Positions 33,480 to 46,100 of a stretch of DNA of 64,000 bases are shown here, in pieces. Position 1 is the first letter of the stretch. The number at the start of each line of letters is the position of its first letter. The stretch lies in assembly GCF_965363235.1 (NCBI RefSeq), contig NC_134840.1, positions 59,700,793-59,764,792 of the forward strand, given 5' to 3'. The notes under the pieces are model-generated. The model did no database searches. It was given only the letters and a program-made list of their open reading frames with translations, and was not told the DNA's origin. This stretch comes from Mytilus galloprovincialis (lineage: Eukaryota > Mollusca > Bivalvia > Mytilida > Mytilidae). The position numbers and the translations under genes are program-made.

Positions 33480-34140
33480 GTTGAAAGAAATTAATCCACA
33501 ATGCTTTTCAACAAACAAAAGGTAGCATACACTATAAATTTAACTCTTTGGGATACCATGCAGCATATTTGCTTAATAGAGAAAAAAAAAGGTAAAACAT
33601 GCCACACAGAGGAACGAGTGATCAGTTTGGTAGAGTTTCTTTTTGACAATGTATTTGTTGAATTTAAAAGTAGACTTTTTCAACCAATTTTCGGCATTCC
33701 GTTGGAAACGAGCTGTGCGCCTCTCTTTGCCGACCTATTCATATTTTTGTATGGGTCAGAGTTCATTCAGTCACTTTCCAAACTTTGTTGATCGGGTTTT
33801 CATTGATATGACCTCCAGATAAAAAAAAGACAGACATGGCCTAATCCTCTGCCTCTTTTTTTAGACTTTTACCTCGAATTTGACATCAGCCGTTTTCTTT
33901 GTGCCAGAATCTATGACAAACGAGACGATTCTAATTTTGAAATGACCAAATCCCCTACCTTAGTAGCAATGCACCCATTTCACTTGCAATTGGGATATAC
34001 ATTTCCCAACTCATTTGGTATTGAAGAGCTTACAGATGCTACCAAAACTGTGTAACACGTCACCAATGTATGCACAAACAGTTAATGAACCAGGGTTGTG
34101 CCAATGAACGTCTAGTTGTTTTTTCCTAAAAAAAAATCGT
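33480..34140 (+). mobile_element. Decayed reverse-transcriptase remnant (block B)
   Basis: Orthologue of 11640-12350. The recognisable pieces FLFDNVFVEF, FGIP and CAPLFADLF show that it belongs to the same RT family as 46744-47517. It is broken in several places. Confidence 0.72.
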
Positions 34141-35849
34141 TCATCAAAAGATACCAAGACATGGTTGAAAAATATTCCGTGTGATCGTAACACATAGTAC
34201 ATTATTCTTGAAGAATATAGTCTAGGTACTGACGTTGTTTATCATCTTACTTACATGTTATTAGTTGTTGTTTTGTCTTTGCTTATTGTTAACTGTTGAT
34301 ACATGGACTTTTGATTTTGATAAGAACATTCCGTTGTAAATTTCTTTGGAGTTCGGTATTTTTGTTATTTTATTTTTCACAACTGATACCATCTTAATGC
34401 TGAGTTCAAACGTTATTCGAATTAAATGTACGTGTGGACGAGGCATGAATATCAAATTGGTAACTGTTATCTAACTAGGTACAGAGGTAAATAGTTGAAT
34501 ATTGTATAAGCCTAACAAATGTATTCACTTCTGGAGAAGCTACTCGTATTATTCCTATAAATTATCTCATTTTTAGTTAACATAAATCTTCTCGATCACA
34601 AAAAAAAATAAAAGTTGGGAAACATAAAGTGTAACTACATATCATGATGAACTTTAAAACATGCCGATATAGTACCAACCACTTTGTGTGTAAGCAAAAT
34701 AAAACAAATTTTCATCTTTATATATATTAAATTTATGCAAAATTGAAAATAGGATATAGAGTTGGTGACATACCCAACACTATTCCAAGTTCATACAAGC
34801 ATTAAAAGAACCAATAACAGGCACTTTAACAAAAGCAGAGGATATAATAAAGCCATTTATATTGGCCAATTAAGTAAAAAGAAAAAAATGCATTAGTAAT
34901 CCATCAAATGTCATCCGAAGTAAACAAGACACCAATCTGTCTGGCTAAGCATTTATATTTTTATCTTTTATTTTTATTTGATTTTGTCTTGCATATTTGC
35001 TTTATACTTTAAAATGTATTGCATCAAAGGAAAATATCAAAAGAATTAAAACAAAAACCAACAACAACAACAAACTCATGCTAAGATATGTGCAACAATC
35101 TTATCTTTTGATATTTTATTACATGATGGTGTATGAAATATGCCAATCTATTTTTTTGGCCAGTACCATAAACTGTTTCTTTATTTTCATACTCATAGGA
35201 CGGAATAACGCGACTCGATGCATACAATTTGCGAGCAAAAAAAAAGGAATGAAAAAAACTGCCCTATCCGTAAAACAATAAGCGGTTTTAGTAACAACAC
35301 CAGAATACCGGTTCACCTTCAGACCATTGCTACGAAGTCAGCTTATTCATTTATTGCCGTTTTTTCCTACTTCTATCAACGCTTCTAAAATTCGTCCCTG
35401 AATAAGTCATAACAGTATATTCAAATGTTCACTGTGCATACTAAATGCCATCAATTTCTTTTCACAACAGGAATATGTTTGAAAACTTACCAGTTTGAAC
35501 TTTTGCAAATTTTCGTTTGCCGTAATTGCATGGTGGTCGAACTCCCTTTATGATTAAATAATGTGTAATTATTCATGAACACATCAACGAATTCTCTCGC
35601 CTACCAAATCGGATAATATTGACATGTTCTTTATCTACATATACATATCATGATATTACGATACAGCATAACAGATGTCTTTATAAATTAAGGAAAAAAG
35701 ACGTTTGTTAAGAGATAGTATGTAGCCGCAATGTTAGGAAGATTTGTAGAATCGACATTGAGACTGAGCTACACTTGTAGACATAGTTCAAGTCTCTGTT
35801 TCGGCTTTTCATTTTCCCTAATTATTTTGTGTAATCATTGATTTGCACC

Positions 35850-36115
35850 CCCTTTTCCCCTAATGTGACCTGCTGAATCAGACTTATCACTGGATTTGTA
35901 CTATCACGAGCACATGACGGGTGCCATATGTGGAGCAGGATTTGCTTGAATGTCCGGAGCACATGAGATATCCCCATGTCTTGATTGGGTTCGTGTTGCT
36001 GTTTTCAATGTAGTGGTTTGTGTACTGTTGTTTGTCTGTTGGTAATTTCTTTATTCAGTTTATTTTCGACGTATGAGTTTAAATGTTCCTTTGGTATCTT
36101 TCGCCACTTTTTTAG
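35850..36115 (+). mobile_element. Penelope-like tail (block B), single 58-bp unit
   Basis: Orthologue of 14050-14450 without the tandem expansion. Confidence 0.75.
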
Positions 36116-36345
36116 CAATAAGACAAGATCTCAATCTGGTTGATTATTTGATTACTTTTAACCATTTCATAAATTTATAGGAAAAAAAGAAATTTGATAG
36201 TTTGATGTGTTTTAACATAAATATAAAAATTGTAACTAGAGAAGTAGATTTAAATGATCTTTCTTTTATCATCGTTATGTTTTAATGGGAAATTATTTTG
36301 ATAATGATTTATTTTGTCAATAATGGACAAATTACTCGATCGTAT

Positions 36346-37167
36346 TTCTTATACTTTAAGTTTATATGAATTTTTATTAAATTTTCATTTACTATTAAAA
36401 TCGTACAGATATAATTAAATAGTAGTGTATAGAACCAAAGACATATAATACAAGTCTTTAATAGAACTAAGTGTTTATTTAAGTTATCTTATTGAAAAAG
36501 GAATTGTAATTCGGAAAAGTCGTCACAGAAATAGTTCATTTACGAGACATATATGGTATCTTTTAAAAAAAACTAACCGCTTATCATTTGTATATCAAAC
36601 ACATATACTATATTCGTTCGTGATATGATAAATGGAAGTTCCCTGACTAATACATCAAATATTTTGAATAAGTGAAAATATGTACAACGCTCAATACCCG
36701 GATTTTAGAAGGAAAACAGATTCAGTTGATTAAAGACTTTTTAGTTTCACCTTAATATGTAGGATCGATTTGTTTGGTTGTCCCCTACCTACATACAAGA
36801 ACTTTAAAGGATTATGTGTATTACTATTGGATAAAAATCACACCTAAGTCCAACATAAGTATTAATATTTTCAGAGGTCATAAACTTAAATAAATCGAGT
36901 ATTTAATTCTCCTGTTTATTGTCACCGAACAATTCAAACATGGACCGTGAAAGATAAATTCATGCTGACTTCATTTATTTAAACATATTTAAATTTCAGT
37001 TCTGATGGTAGATAGTTGTATATTAGAAATTAATGACACGGATAAATAAAGTGTTTCGATCCTGTCAACAATGACAACTCATACATTTCATATCAATTTT
37101 TCGAATCAATAAAATATTTTCGGGTATTTGAATTCAAAGTGGTTAGTTATCAAGAGAAGCGCTAACC
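36346..37167. other. Unique region upstream of the CARD gene
   Basis: AT-rich single-copy-looking sequence that should hold the promoter of the CARD gene. I see no convincing TATA box or other element. Confidence 0.5.
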
Positions 37168-40100
37168 ATGAATACCCAACAGCGAGAGGTATTAAGTGTT
37201 CATAGAAACTTTTTACTGAAAAATGTTATTTGGACTTCTGAGCTTGCTAATAAATTAACAGCAGAAGGTTTAGTGACTGAATCCGTAATACGAGGAATTC
37301 AGGTAAGTTATAATGCTTATTTAAACTATTGAAATTTAATGAATATCTGTTAATATTTTTACCTTAATTGATGAGCAAATACTAAACCAATATAATATAG
37401 AAAAGATAAGTATAACATTCTATCGTCAAACATTACAAGCTTTTCGATAAAGATTATATCATGTGAAATGAATATGAATATATTTGTTATTGTACCTTTC
37501 CTTATATTGAGATTTTTATGTGCTAGCTTACACGGAACCGTTTTCAAGACGACACGTGGCCCTACTTGTGCAATTATTCTAACTGATATACTTACTCAAA
37601 GATATCACGTGCTTGACGAAGAAGCAGCAAATGTAAATTTTAAAACTTTTCGGTTCCATCGTGGCAGCGATCGAAGCATTGAATAAAAAAAACCAAAAAC
37701 GAAATATATACAATATGACACAAAAAAGCAGCAAACAAATGATGGAAATTAGTTCGAAGTGAATATCTTTAGAAAATTTAAAATTTCATTTTCCCCTTAG
37801 ACCAATTTGAATGAAAAAACAGTATATATGTTGCATTTTCTATTTGAAATCTTCCTCTCTAAATAAGTAAAATTTCTATGTTTCAATTCCCGTTTCAAAC
37901 TCATTTCAAAAGGTTGCTTATATGATATAAATGTCAAAGTTCTCACTAAAGTAAAGATTTACTGCACATATATATTGAAAATGGTGACTGTAAATCATTT
38001 TACTGTCTTATATGAAGTTTAGTCTTTAGTTTGGGTCATATTTAAAACATAAGCTTTTTTTCAATATTTAAATTTGTTTAAGATTTCTTCTTTGTTCAGT
38101 TTATGTAGTTCAATACAAAGACATATATACCTATGTAGATTAGATTTAACTCCGACTTATTAAATATTTTCATCAAATAAATCAAAATTTAAGACTATAA
38201 CTTTTTGAAATTAGATGCATAAGAGTTTCAATTATTCGTGTGCGAAATTTTACTGGCTGTATCTCCTAGTAATATGAAAGGGACATATCATCTAAATGCC
38301 AAAGGAAAGTTTGAATTATAATCAGACATTTATATATCTTGAAAGTATGTATTTATCACATAATACATACTCAATAAACCCTTACGGTCACTTTTGATAT
38401 ATACCAGGCTGTAAATAAGGATGATAAAGCCATTTTTACAATTATTTTAATGCATGACAAGTATGTCTAAAGCCTTCCTACAGACATGATAAATTTATAT
38501 GGTATTGTGAGATTAAAATTATTTTTGATGAATTAATGTCACTCTTTAAGTATAAAATAGAACGGGACAATATTTTGCCCCCTCTCAAGCTAAAAGAAAA
38601 TAGAATTAACATTTGTAAAAGAAAGGTATTTCTTATTTTATTTTTTTATTTTATTACGAAAATAAAAACCAAATTTGAAAACTATCAATTGATAATGTGA
38701 AAAGACCAAACCAATTGAATGCAGATAGCACTAGCAGATGTAATATAAGAAAGTTTCGACAGTCTAAAACCACCCCCGCATCATAGACAGATTTTTTTTC
38801 TCACTATTTCAGTTATTGACAACGCATTGTCGTTAATTTTTCCGCATTTTATTTTAACGATATTCATTTTCAAAAAACCTGAAATTTTTGATACCAACTA
38901 TTTTCAATTTCTCAAGACTGAATAACGTATGGAAGAAAATTCTTCGTTTTATTCGGTCGGATGCAAAATTTGGTCTCCATCGAAAATACTAAATTTGATT
39001 TAGTTCCAACAACAACTCTATAGGCTGAATACGGTCAAAATACAAGGCATGCCAGACTACTTGTATATTTAGCTGCCCTGGACGTTTAATTGGTATATAT
39101 ATATATATATATAACTTTTTTTTTATAGTAAGTGCGTCTAAACCAGTGACAACTCTACTACAGATTTTATATTTTCTGTGTGTGTTAGTTACATTGTAGT
39201 GTTGTGTTGTTGTTCTCCTCTTATATTTATGCGTTTCCCTCAGTTTTAGTTTGTTACCCCGATTTTGTTTTTTGTCCATGGATTTATGAGTTTGAACAGC
39301 GGTATACTACTGTTGCCTTTATTTGTCAAAGTAAGCACACATAAACTCGACTCTATTCAAATAATAAATTCTTAAAAGATTTATGAATAAGTTAAATTTC
39401 TGAAAAAGACTGCATTGGGACACAAAAAGCTAAAAAAAGTTACCCATTTTCCGGCATTTGGATAACTATTTTAACTTGGGTGGTGATTATCTTTTTGGTT
39501 GAATCACATCATTCTTTATCTCAATACAAATATAATTACAATTTGATTTTTAAGTGGTGTTACTACACCCGTAATATGATAATTTCTTTTGTGAATTTGA
39601 TACTTCAGTTTATTTTCTTGATTGAGTCTAAGAATGACGTCAAATAGGTATATTTTTTAAATGACATCATAAAAATTGACAGGTATGAAACATGTGCGAA
39701 CAACCTACGAAGTACTTTAATTGTAACACTTAAGGTAGTTAATTGTATACTTACTTTTTTAACCAAACAAACTGTCACTTTTTGTTTGATATGTCAACGA
39801 ATTGAGGATTGTAAAATTCAAATGACGTGAATTTTGTTTTGTTTCTTTAAAACTTTAGTCTGAAATTTTTAGTCATGCAGCCATCCCGTATGACGGTTCG
39901 CACCCGGCTTCAAACTAAAATCAGCCTACTTATTATGTTTCCAAATCTTTCCAGGTTAAAATGTGTGCTGCCTGAGTTGGAAACTGATCTATTTGCTCAT
40001 CATATTAAATAATTGTCTCAGATGGGGTTAAAACTTGGCTCACTGACTATATTGAAAAGGCCTTATGTTGAGCTCAAATCTTTGTATTTTTAAATGGACG

Positions 40101-43100
40101 TTTCCCTGTGTTTTATTCATAGCAATCCTAAGAATCTTAGGAATGCTAATTCTTTATAATTTTCAGTAGGATTGATTGATTGATTGATTGGTTTGGCTTT
40201 ATGTCTGGAAGCAAATATTTTATGCATGTCCAGGAGGAAAATAATTAATTTGATAGTAGTTGTCTTATTGATAATATGTTTTGTATCTTTTAAAGATTTC
40301 ACATATTGTGCGTATCCTCTTAATCTAATAATCTTTTTTTTTTAAGTTATACAATAAGACACCTCACCTTTGTTGAAGACTGTATATAGAGCTCAAGATA
40401 TAAAAATGATATGTGTACGAATACTACACATCACGTTTTATTCATAACAGTGAAATTAAAAGGTTTGATCTTCACAGTAAGTCAACCTTGATAAAGATCA
40501 GAAATTTCAGACTGCAAATGTATTGTAGACATTTTATCTTGTAAACATGAGGTATCAAATCCGACCGACGGGGGGGGGGGGGGGCTTTTTTTAAAATATA
40601 TTTTTCAGCGATACACGGACAGCCCTCACCGACCGAGCAAGGGCTGTATAGCCAGTCAAGGTCGTTAACAACTTCCATTTGTTGACAGCCCTCAGACATC
40701 GGACACCTTTAGGGAAAAAACTAAATTGTGAGGATAACATATTTTATAAATCAGTTTTATATTTCGTTTTGTGTTGCAACATACTCTGGTAAATAGGAAA
40801 GCATTCAGATTCAAACTCGATAACCACAGAATTCAAAAGCGGCGCGAAAACATTATAATCAAACATAATTGTAACAATTGCAACACATTCTTATCTAATT
40901 AGTAGAGCATATACAACGTATGACTTTCCGTCTCAAGTATAATTCAATTAAAATTATAGTTTATTAATATCAGTTTTAGTGTTTCCAATGACTACGATAT
41001 TTGCTTTATTTAACACAATGCACTCTAAAAGGCTTTTAAAACGAAATGTTTCTAAATCCATACATGTACAATAAAAACAATTTATATCGGAAGTTGCCAA
41101 GTTTTAGAGAAAGTTAGCTTTTAGATGGTCATACGATTTACGGCTAATACCGTACTTGATGACTGAAAATCATTAATGAAATAAAAGTTCTTCAAAAGAG
41201 CAAATGGTATGTCGATATTTTCTGAATTAAATATCAATTTAAAATTCAAACGACCTTTTTTCATTCTGGTTTGCTCGTCTACGTAAAATCAATTCCTGCT
41301 TATTGTAGGATTAATTGTGAATATTAGTTTAATAATTTCTTTTTTATTCAAGTGTTATTGAAATCGTACTCGATGAGTTGTTGTGAATAATCAAACCATT
41401 ATGTTTTACGACCAGTCTTTTATTTTTCAAATAAAGTTTAAGCAAGGCACGTATTGGGACAGTGTCACGATCTTTGTACTTTAAAGAATCAAAACGATAT
41501 ATTATATGACTATTGTGTCAATAACTTATAGTCCTATGCATATCCCCCTAGGCAGTCCTAAAGTTCTTTAATGTTTTGAATCAGAGAGGGACTTTCTGTT
41601 TTGAATTTTCCTCGGAGTTCAGTATATTTTACTTTGACAAAAATTACTGGCAGTTACTATGGACCCGATTTTTTGTAATATGCTTTTCGTTGAATCGAAC
41701 TACTTCTTTTCACAGTGATAATATCTTTGTGGATTTGAGTAATGACTACCATACTTTCACGCATGTTTTAAGTGCTGTTTGGTTGTGTTTTAAATGCTCC
41801 AGTAGATTATGTGATTTATGGAGTTTTGTTTATAAATATCCTGTCAGTCTCTTTCTATACCGATCACTATTAATTGATTAATTGTGATGTTGTCAAGCAG
41901 TGATGTCATTTAAGCAATACATTATAACATTGTCATATAAGCGGGAGGTTTGGTTAGCCATAACACCAGGACCAACCCTTCTTTTCCGAAAATGTCATGT
42001 ACAAAGTCAGGAATATTGCAGTTGTTATCAAATAGTTAGTTCCCATGAGTGTTGGTATTTTTTTTTGTTGCACTTCAGTGTTTCTGTTGTTCCTTTGTTT
42101 TCATCTTATATGTTCCACTCGGTTTTATTTTTTTCTTGCGGACTTGTTTTCTCGTAATCGATTTATAACTTTTGTACAGCGGTATACTACTGTTGCCTTT
42201 TTTATGGGTTTTTATTACATAAATAAATTCTATACACATTTTGACTCTCCTGCAACGTTTTGCATGCAGTGTTTGGTTGTTAATAGATGATCACTTATTT
42301 GACGCACAGTTTAGTTCTGTTTACTTCTTGACATCTCTGTTGTATTTCCATTCTCACGGTGAATTATATCTAGTGTTACGTAATTACTTGTTAGTTCAAC
42401 TAAAAATGTTGAAAACGACGAGAAAAATATATTTCAATTAAAAAGATACTGCCATTATACAATGTAAAACTTTAATCCAGTGCTTCATTTCGACTTGTTA
42501 AAATTTTAAAACTTGAATTTCAAACACAGCACGTGTTCATTTCTGCATGTCTAAAAATTTGAATTTATAATTCGAAAGGTTTATACCGTGATATAGACCA
42601 TATATTTCATTTAACAAATTTCAAAAGTAACATTGTTTGGTTTCTGTAGTTTTTGCTTATTACTTGATTATATTACACGGTTCATCAATTTTAAAATGTA
42701 TAAAATTTAAATTCCAAACGGTTTTAAACGATTGAAATTGTTACAAATTTAAATATTGACGGTAAATTGCTTTAAGTAATCCCGATAAATATGTTTTACC
42801 AAAGAGTTTACTTTCGTTACATTCTTGTTTTGTCAAGATGTTATATAAAATCAATATTTCATTTTATACAAACACTTCCTTAATCGTAGCAGAAGATCCC
42901 AAACTACTGAAGTAGTAGAAATGAATTGTAATTTGATTAAGTGCAAACTAGGACTTGTTGTTATAGTCCCAGGTGCAAAACCAATGCTCTATAATAATGA
43001 TTTGAAAATTTCAAAGTAACTAACGAAACCAAAATCATTTGTTTCATTTAATCTAATACTCTTTCCTCAGTAGTTTCTTTCTGAACTTCTTTCTATATGT

Positions 43101-46100
43101 TTGAAAGTGAAAAGACATTGATATATGATATTGATAAGTATCTTCAATATATACATGAGGTCCTGTAACTATTATTTGCCTTATCAGGACAATATACTTC
43201 CATTGACCTGGATTATAAATTCCAAATTTAAATATTTAGTTAAGTGATTTAAACGGGTACAGAAAAGTAATTCTTGAATTGTTAACACTACAAAAACCAC
43301 AAAACTTAATCTTGATATTTTGTGAAAATGAAAATATTTTTATCATTGCCAAGAATCAGGGATCTCACCCAAGACATACGAGGTTGAGAAACTATCAAAT
43401 ATAGATTTATTGTTATTTTAAGCTGTCCTTAAAGTATGGGATTTATTTTGGACAAAGTACGTTAGGTACATATATATGAATTAGTTAAGATATTTGATTT
43501 CTTGCTAATTGAACACTTCGCAATCTTCTAGATTATGATACGTTGTTATCGTCGTTGAACCAGTTCTGACGGTCTGAAGGCACAATGTTTTACTTTGATA
43601 TTTTTTTATGATTTGACCTTTCGTTGGCTTTACAAACAATTTGCTTGGAGTATTTCCAAGAACTATAATTATGGAAAGCGTCATAACTTAAGTACAGTAT
43701 ATTTTTAATCATCGTTTCAACCTTTGGTTTTAATACCAATTAAGAATCTTACAACAAAATAAGAGTATACTTTAATACTAAATAGGTCAGAATGAAATTC
43801 ATACTGATCAAACTGAAGTACATAGTATTACGCTCTTCAGTAGCGATTATAATGTATAAAATGTAGTATGAAGATCAAGTTATTATCAATTTAGAATTCA
43901 GTTTTCAATAACAATTCTGATTATACAAACGAAATTAACTGTCAAAATCTTTAATATTTTGCAGACTCGACTCTTTCAGTGCTTACTAAACTCAAATGTG
44001 AGATATATACTCAATATGATATGTATCGTTTGAATGTTGCTCCATAGAAATGGAAAGTTCACGAAGGGAAATTCATATAATTCTTGTTTGTAGAAAAGTT
44101 AAGGTCTTATTTTATCCTCGATAAAATCAGATAGTTTTCCATGATTTAGGACAGGGTCTATGAGCAATTTGACCATAAGTTATTAAAAAGCATTATACAT
44201 GCACTATACCCGATTTCATTAAATGCATCTTTGTGGAGACAATAATACTAGCCTCTGTAAAATATGCGTCAAAGATAATAGAGAGGTACTTTTCTACCTG
44301 TTGAACATCTATTAAAGAGGAGAAACCATCCTCAACTTCGTACTTTATTTTGGCCTTCTAACTTTTTTAGCTCACCTGACCCGAAGGGCCAAGTGAGCTT
44401 TTCTCATCAATTGGCGTCCGTCGTCGTCCGGCGTCGTCCGTCGTCCGTCGTCGTTAACTTTTACAAAAATCTTCTCATCTGAAACAACTGGGCCAAATTT
44501 AACAAACTTGGCCACAATCATCATTGGGGTATCTAGTCTAAAAAATGTGTTCGGTTACCCGGCCAACCAACCAAGATGGCCGCCATGGCTAAAAATAGAA
44601 CATAGGGGTCAAATGCAGTTTTTGGCTTATAACTCTGAAACCGAAGCATTTAGAGCAAATCTGACATGGGGGTTAAATTGTTTATTAAGTCAAGATCTAT
44701 CTGCCCTGAAATTTTCAGACGAATCGGACAACCGGTTGTTGGGTTGCTGCCCCTGAATTGGCAATTTTAAGGAAATTTTGCCGTTATATGGTTATTATCT
44801 TGAATATTATTATAGATAGAAATAAACTGTAACAGCAATAATGTTCAGCAAAGTAAGATTTACAAATAAGTCAACATGACCGAAATGGTCAGTTGACCCA
44901 TATAGGAGTTATTGGCCTTTATAGTCAATTTTTAACCATTTTTCGTAAATCTTAGTAATCTTTTACAAAAATCTTCTCCTCTGAAAATACTGGGCCAAAT
45001 TAATCCAAACTTATCCACAATCATCTTTTGGGTATCTAGTTTAAAAAATGTGTCTGGTGACCCGGCCATCCAACCAAGATGGCCGCCATGGCTTAAAATA
45101 GAACATAGGGGTAAAATGCAGGTTTTGGCTTATAACTCAAAAACCAAAGCCTTTAGAGCAAATCTGACATGGGGGTTAAAATGTTTATCAGGTCAAGATC
45201 TATCTGCCCTGAAATTTTCAGATAAATCGGACAACCCGTTGTTGGGTTCCTGCCCCTGAATTGGTAATTTTAAGGAAATTTAACTGTTTTTGGTTATTAT
45301 CTTGAAAATTATTATAGATAGAAATAAACTGTAAACAGCAATAATGTTCAGCAAAGTAAGATTTACAAATAAGTCAACATGACCGAAATGGTCAGTTGAC
45401 CCATATAGGAGTTATTGCCCTTTATAGTCAATTTTTAACCATTTTTCGTAAATCTTAGTAATCTTTTACAAAAATCTTCTCCTCTGAAACTGATGGGCCA
45501 AATTAATCCAAACTTATCCACAATCATCTTTGGGGTATCTAGTTTAAAAAATGTGTCCGATGACCCGGCCATCCAACCAAGATGGCCGCAATGGCTAAAA
45601 ATAGAACATAGGGGTAAAATGCAGTTTTTGGCTTATAACTCAAAAACCAAAGCGTTTAGAGCAAATCTGACATGGGGTTAAATTGTTTATCAGGTCAAGA
45701 TCTATCTGCCCCGAAATTTTCAGATGAATCGGACAACCCGTTGTTGGGTTGCTGCCCCTGAATTGGTAATTTTAAGGAAATTTTGCTGTTTTTGGTTATT
45801 GTCTTGAATATTATTATAGATAGAGATAAACTGTAAACAGCAATAATGTTCAGCAAAGTAAGATTAACAAATAAGTCAACATGACCGAAATGGTCAATTG
45901 ACCCTCTAAGGAGTTATTGTCCTTTATAGTCAATTTTCAACAATTTTTATAAAATTTGTAAATTTTTACTAAAATTTTCCACTGAAACTACTGGGCCAAG
46001 TTCATTATAGATAGAGATAATTGTAAGCTGCAAGGATGTTCAGTAAAGTAAGATGTACAAACACATCACCATCACCAAAATACAATTTTGTCATGAATCC

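Larger units (their letters stand above)
24451..36345. repeat. Segmental duplication, block B
   Basis: Second copy of block A in the same orientation, directly after two satellite units. It carries the intact glycine-rich gene (27844-30206). Differences from A are scattered substitutions, small indels and a handful of mobile-element insertions, so the duplication looks recent. At the right end both copies match through GATCGTAT and then diverge abruptly into unrelated sequence. Confidence 0.95.

Noticed and set aside
44508-45681. Three similar frames (FSDESDN, QDLSALKF and so on) at 44508, 45050 and 45493
   Set aside because: These are the same frame read in successive ~500-bp units of a non-coding repeat. 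They differ in length and have no extended coding context.
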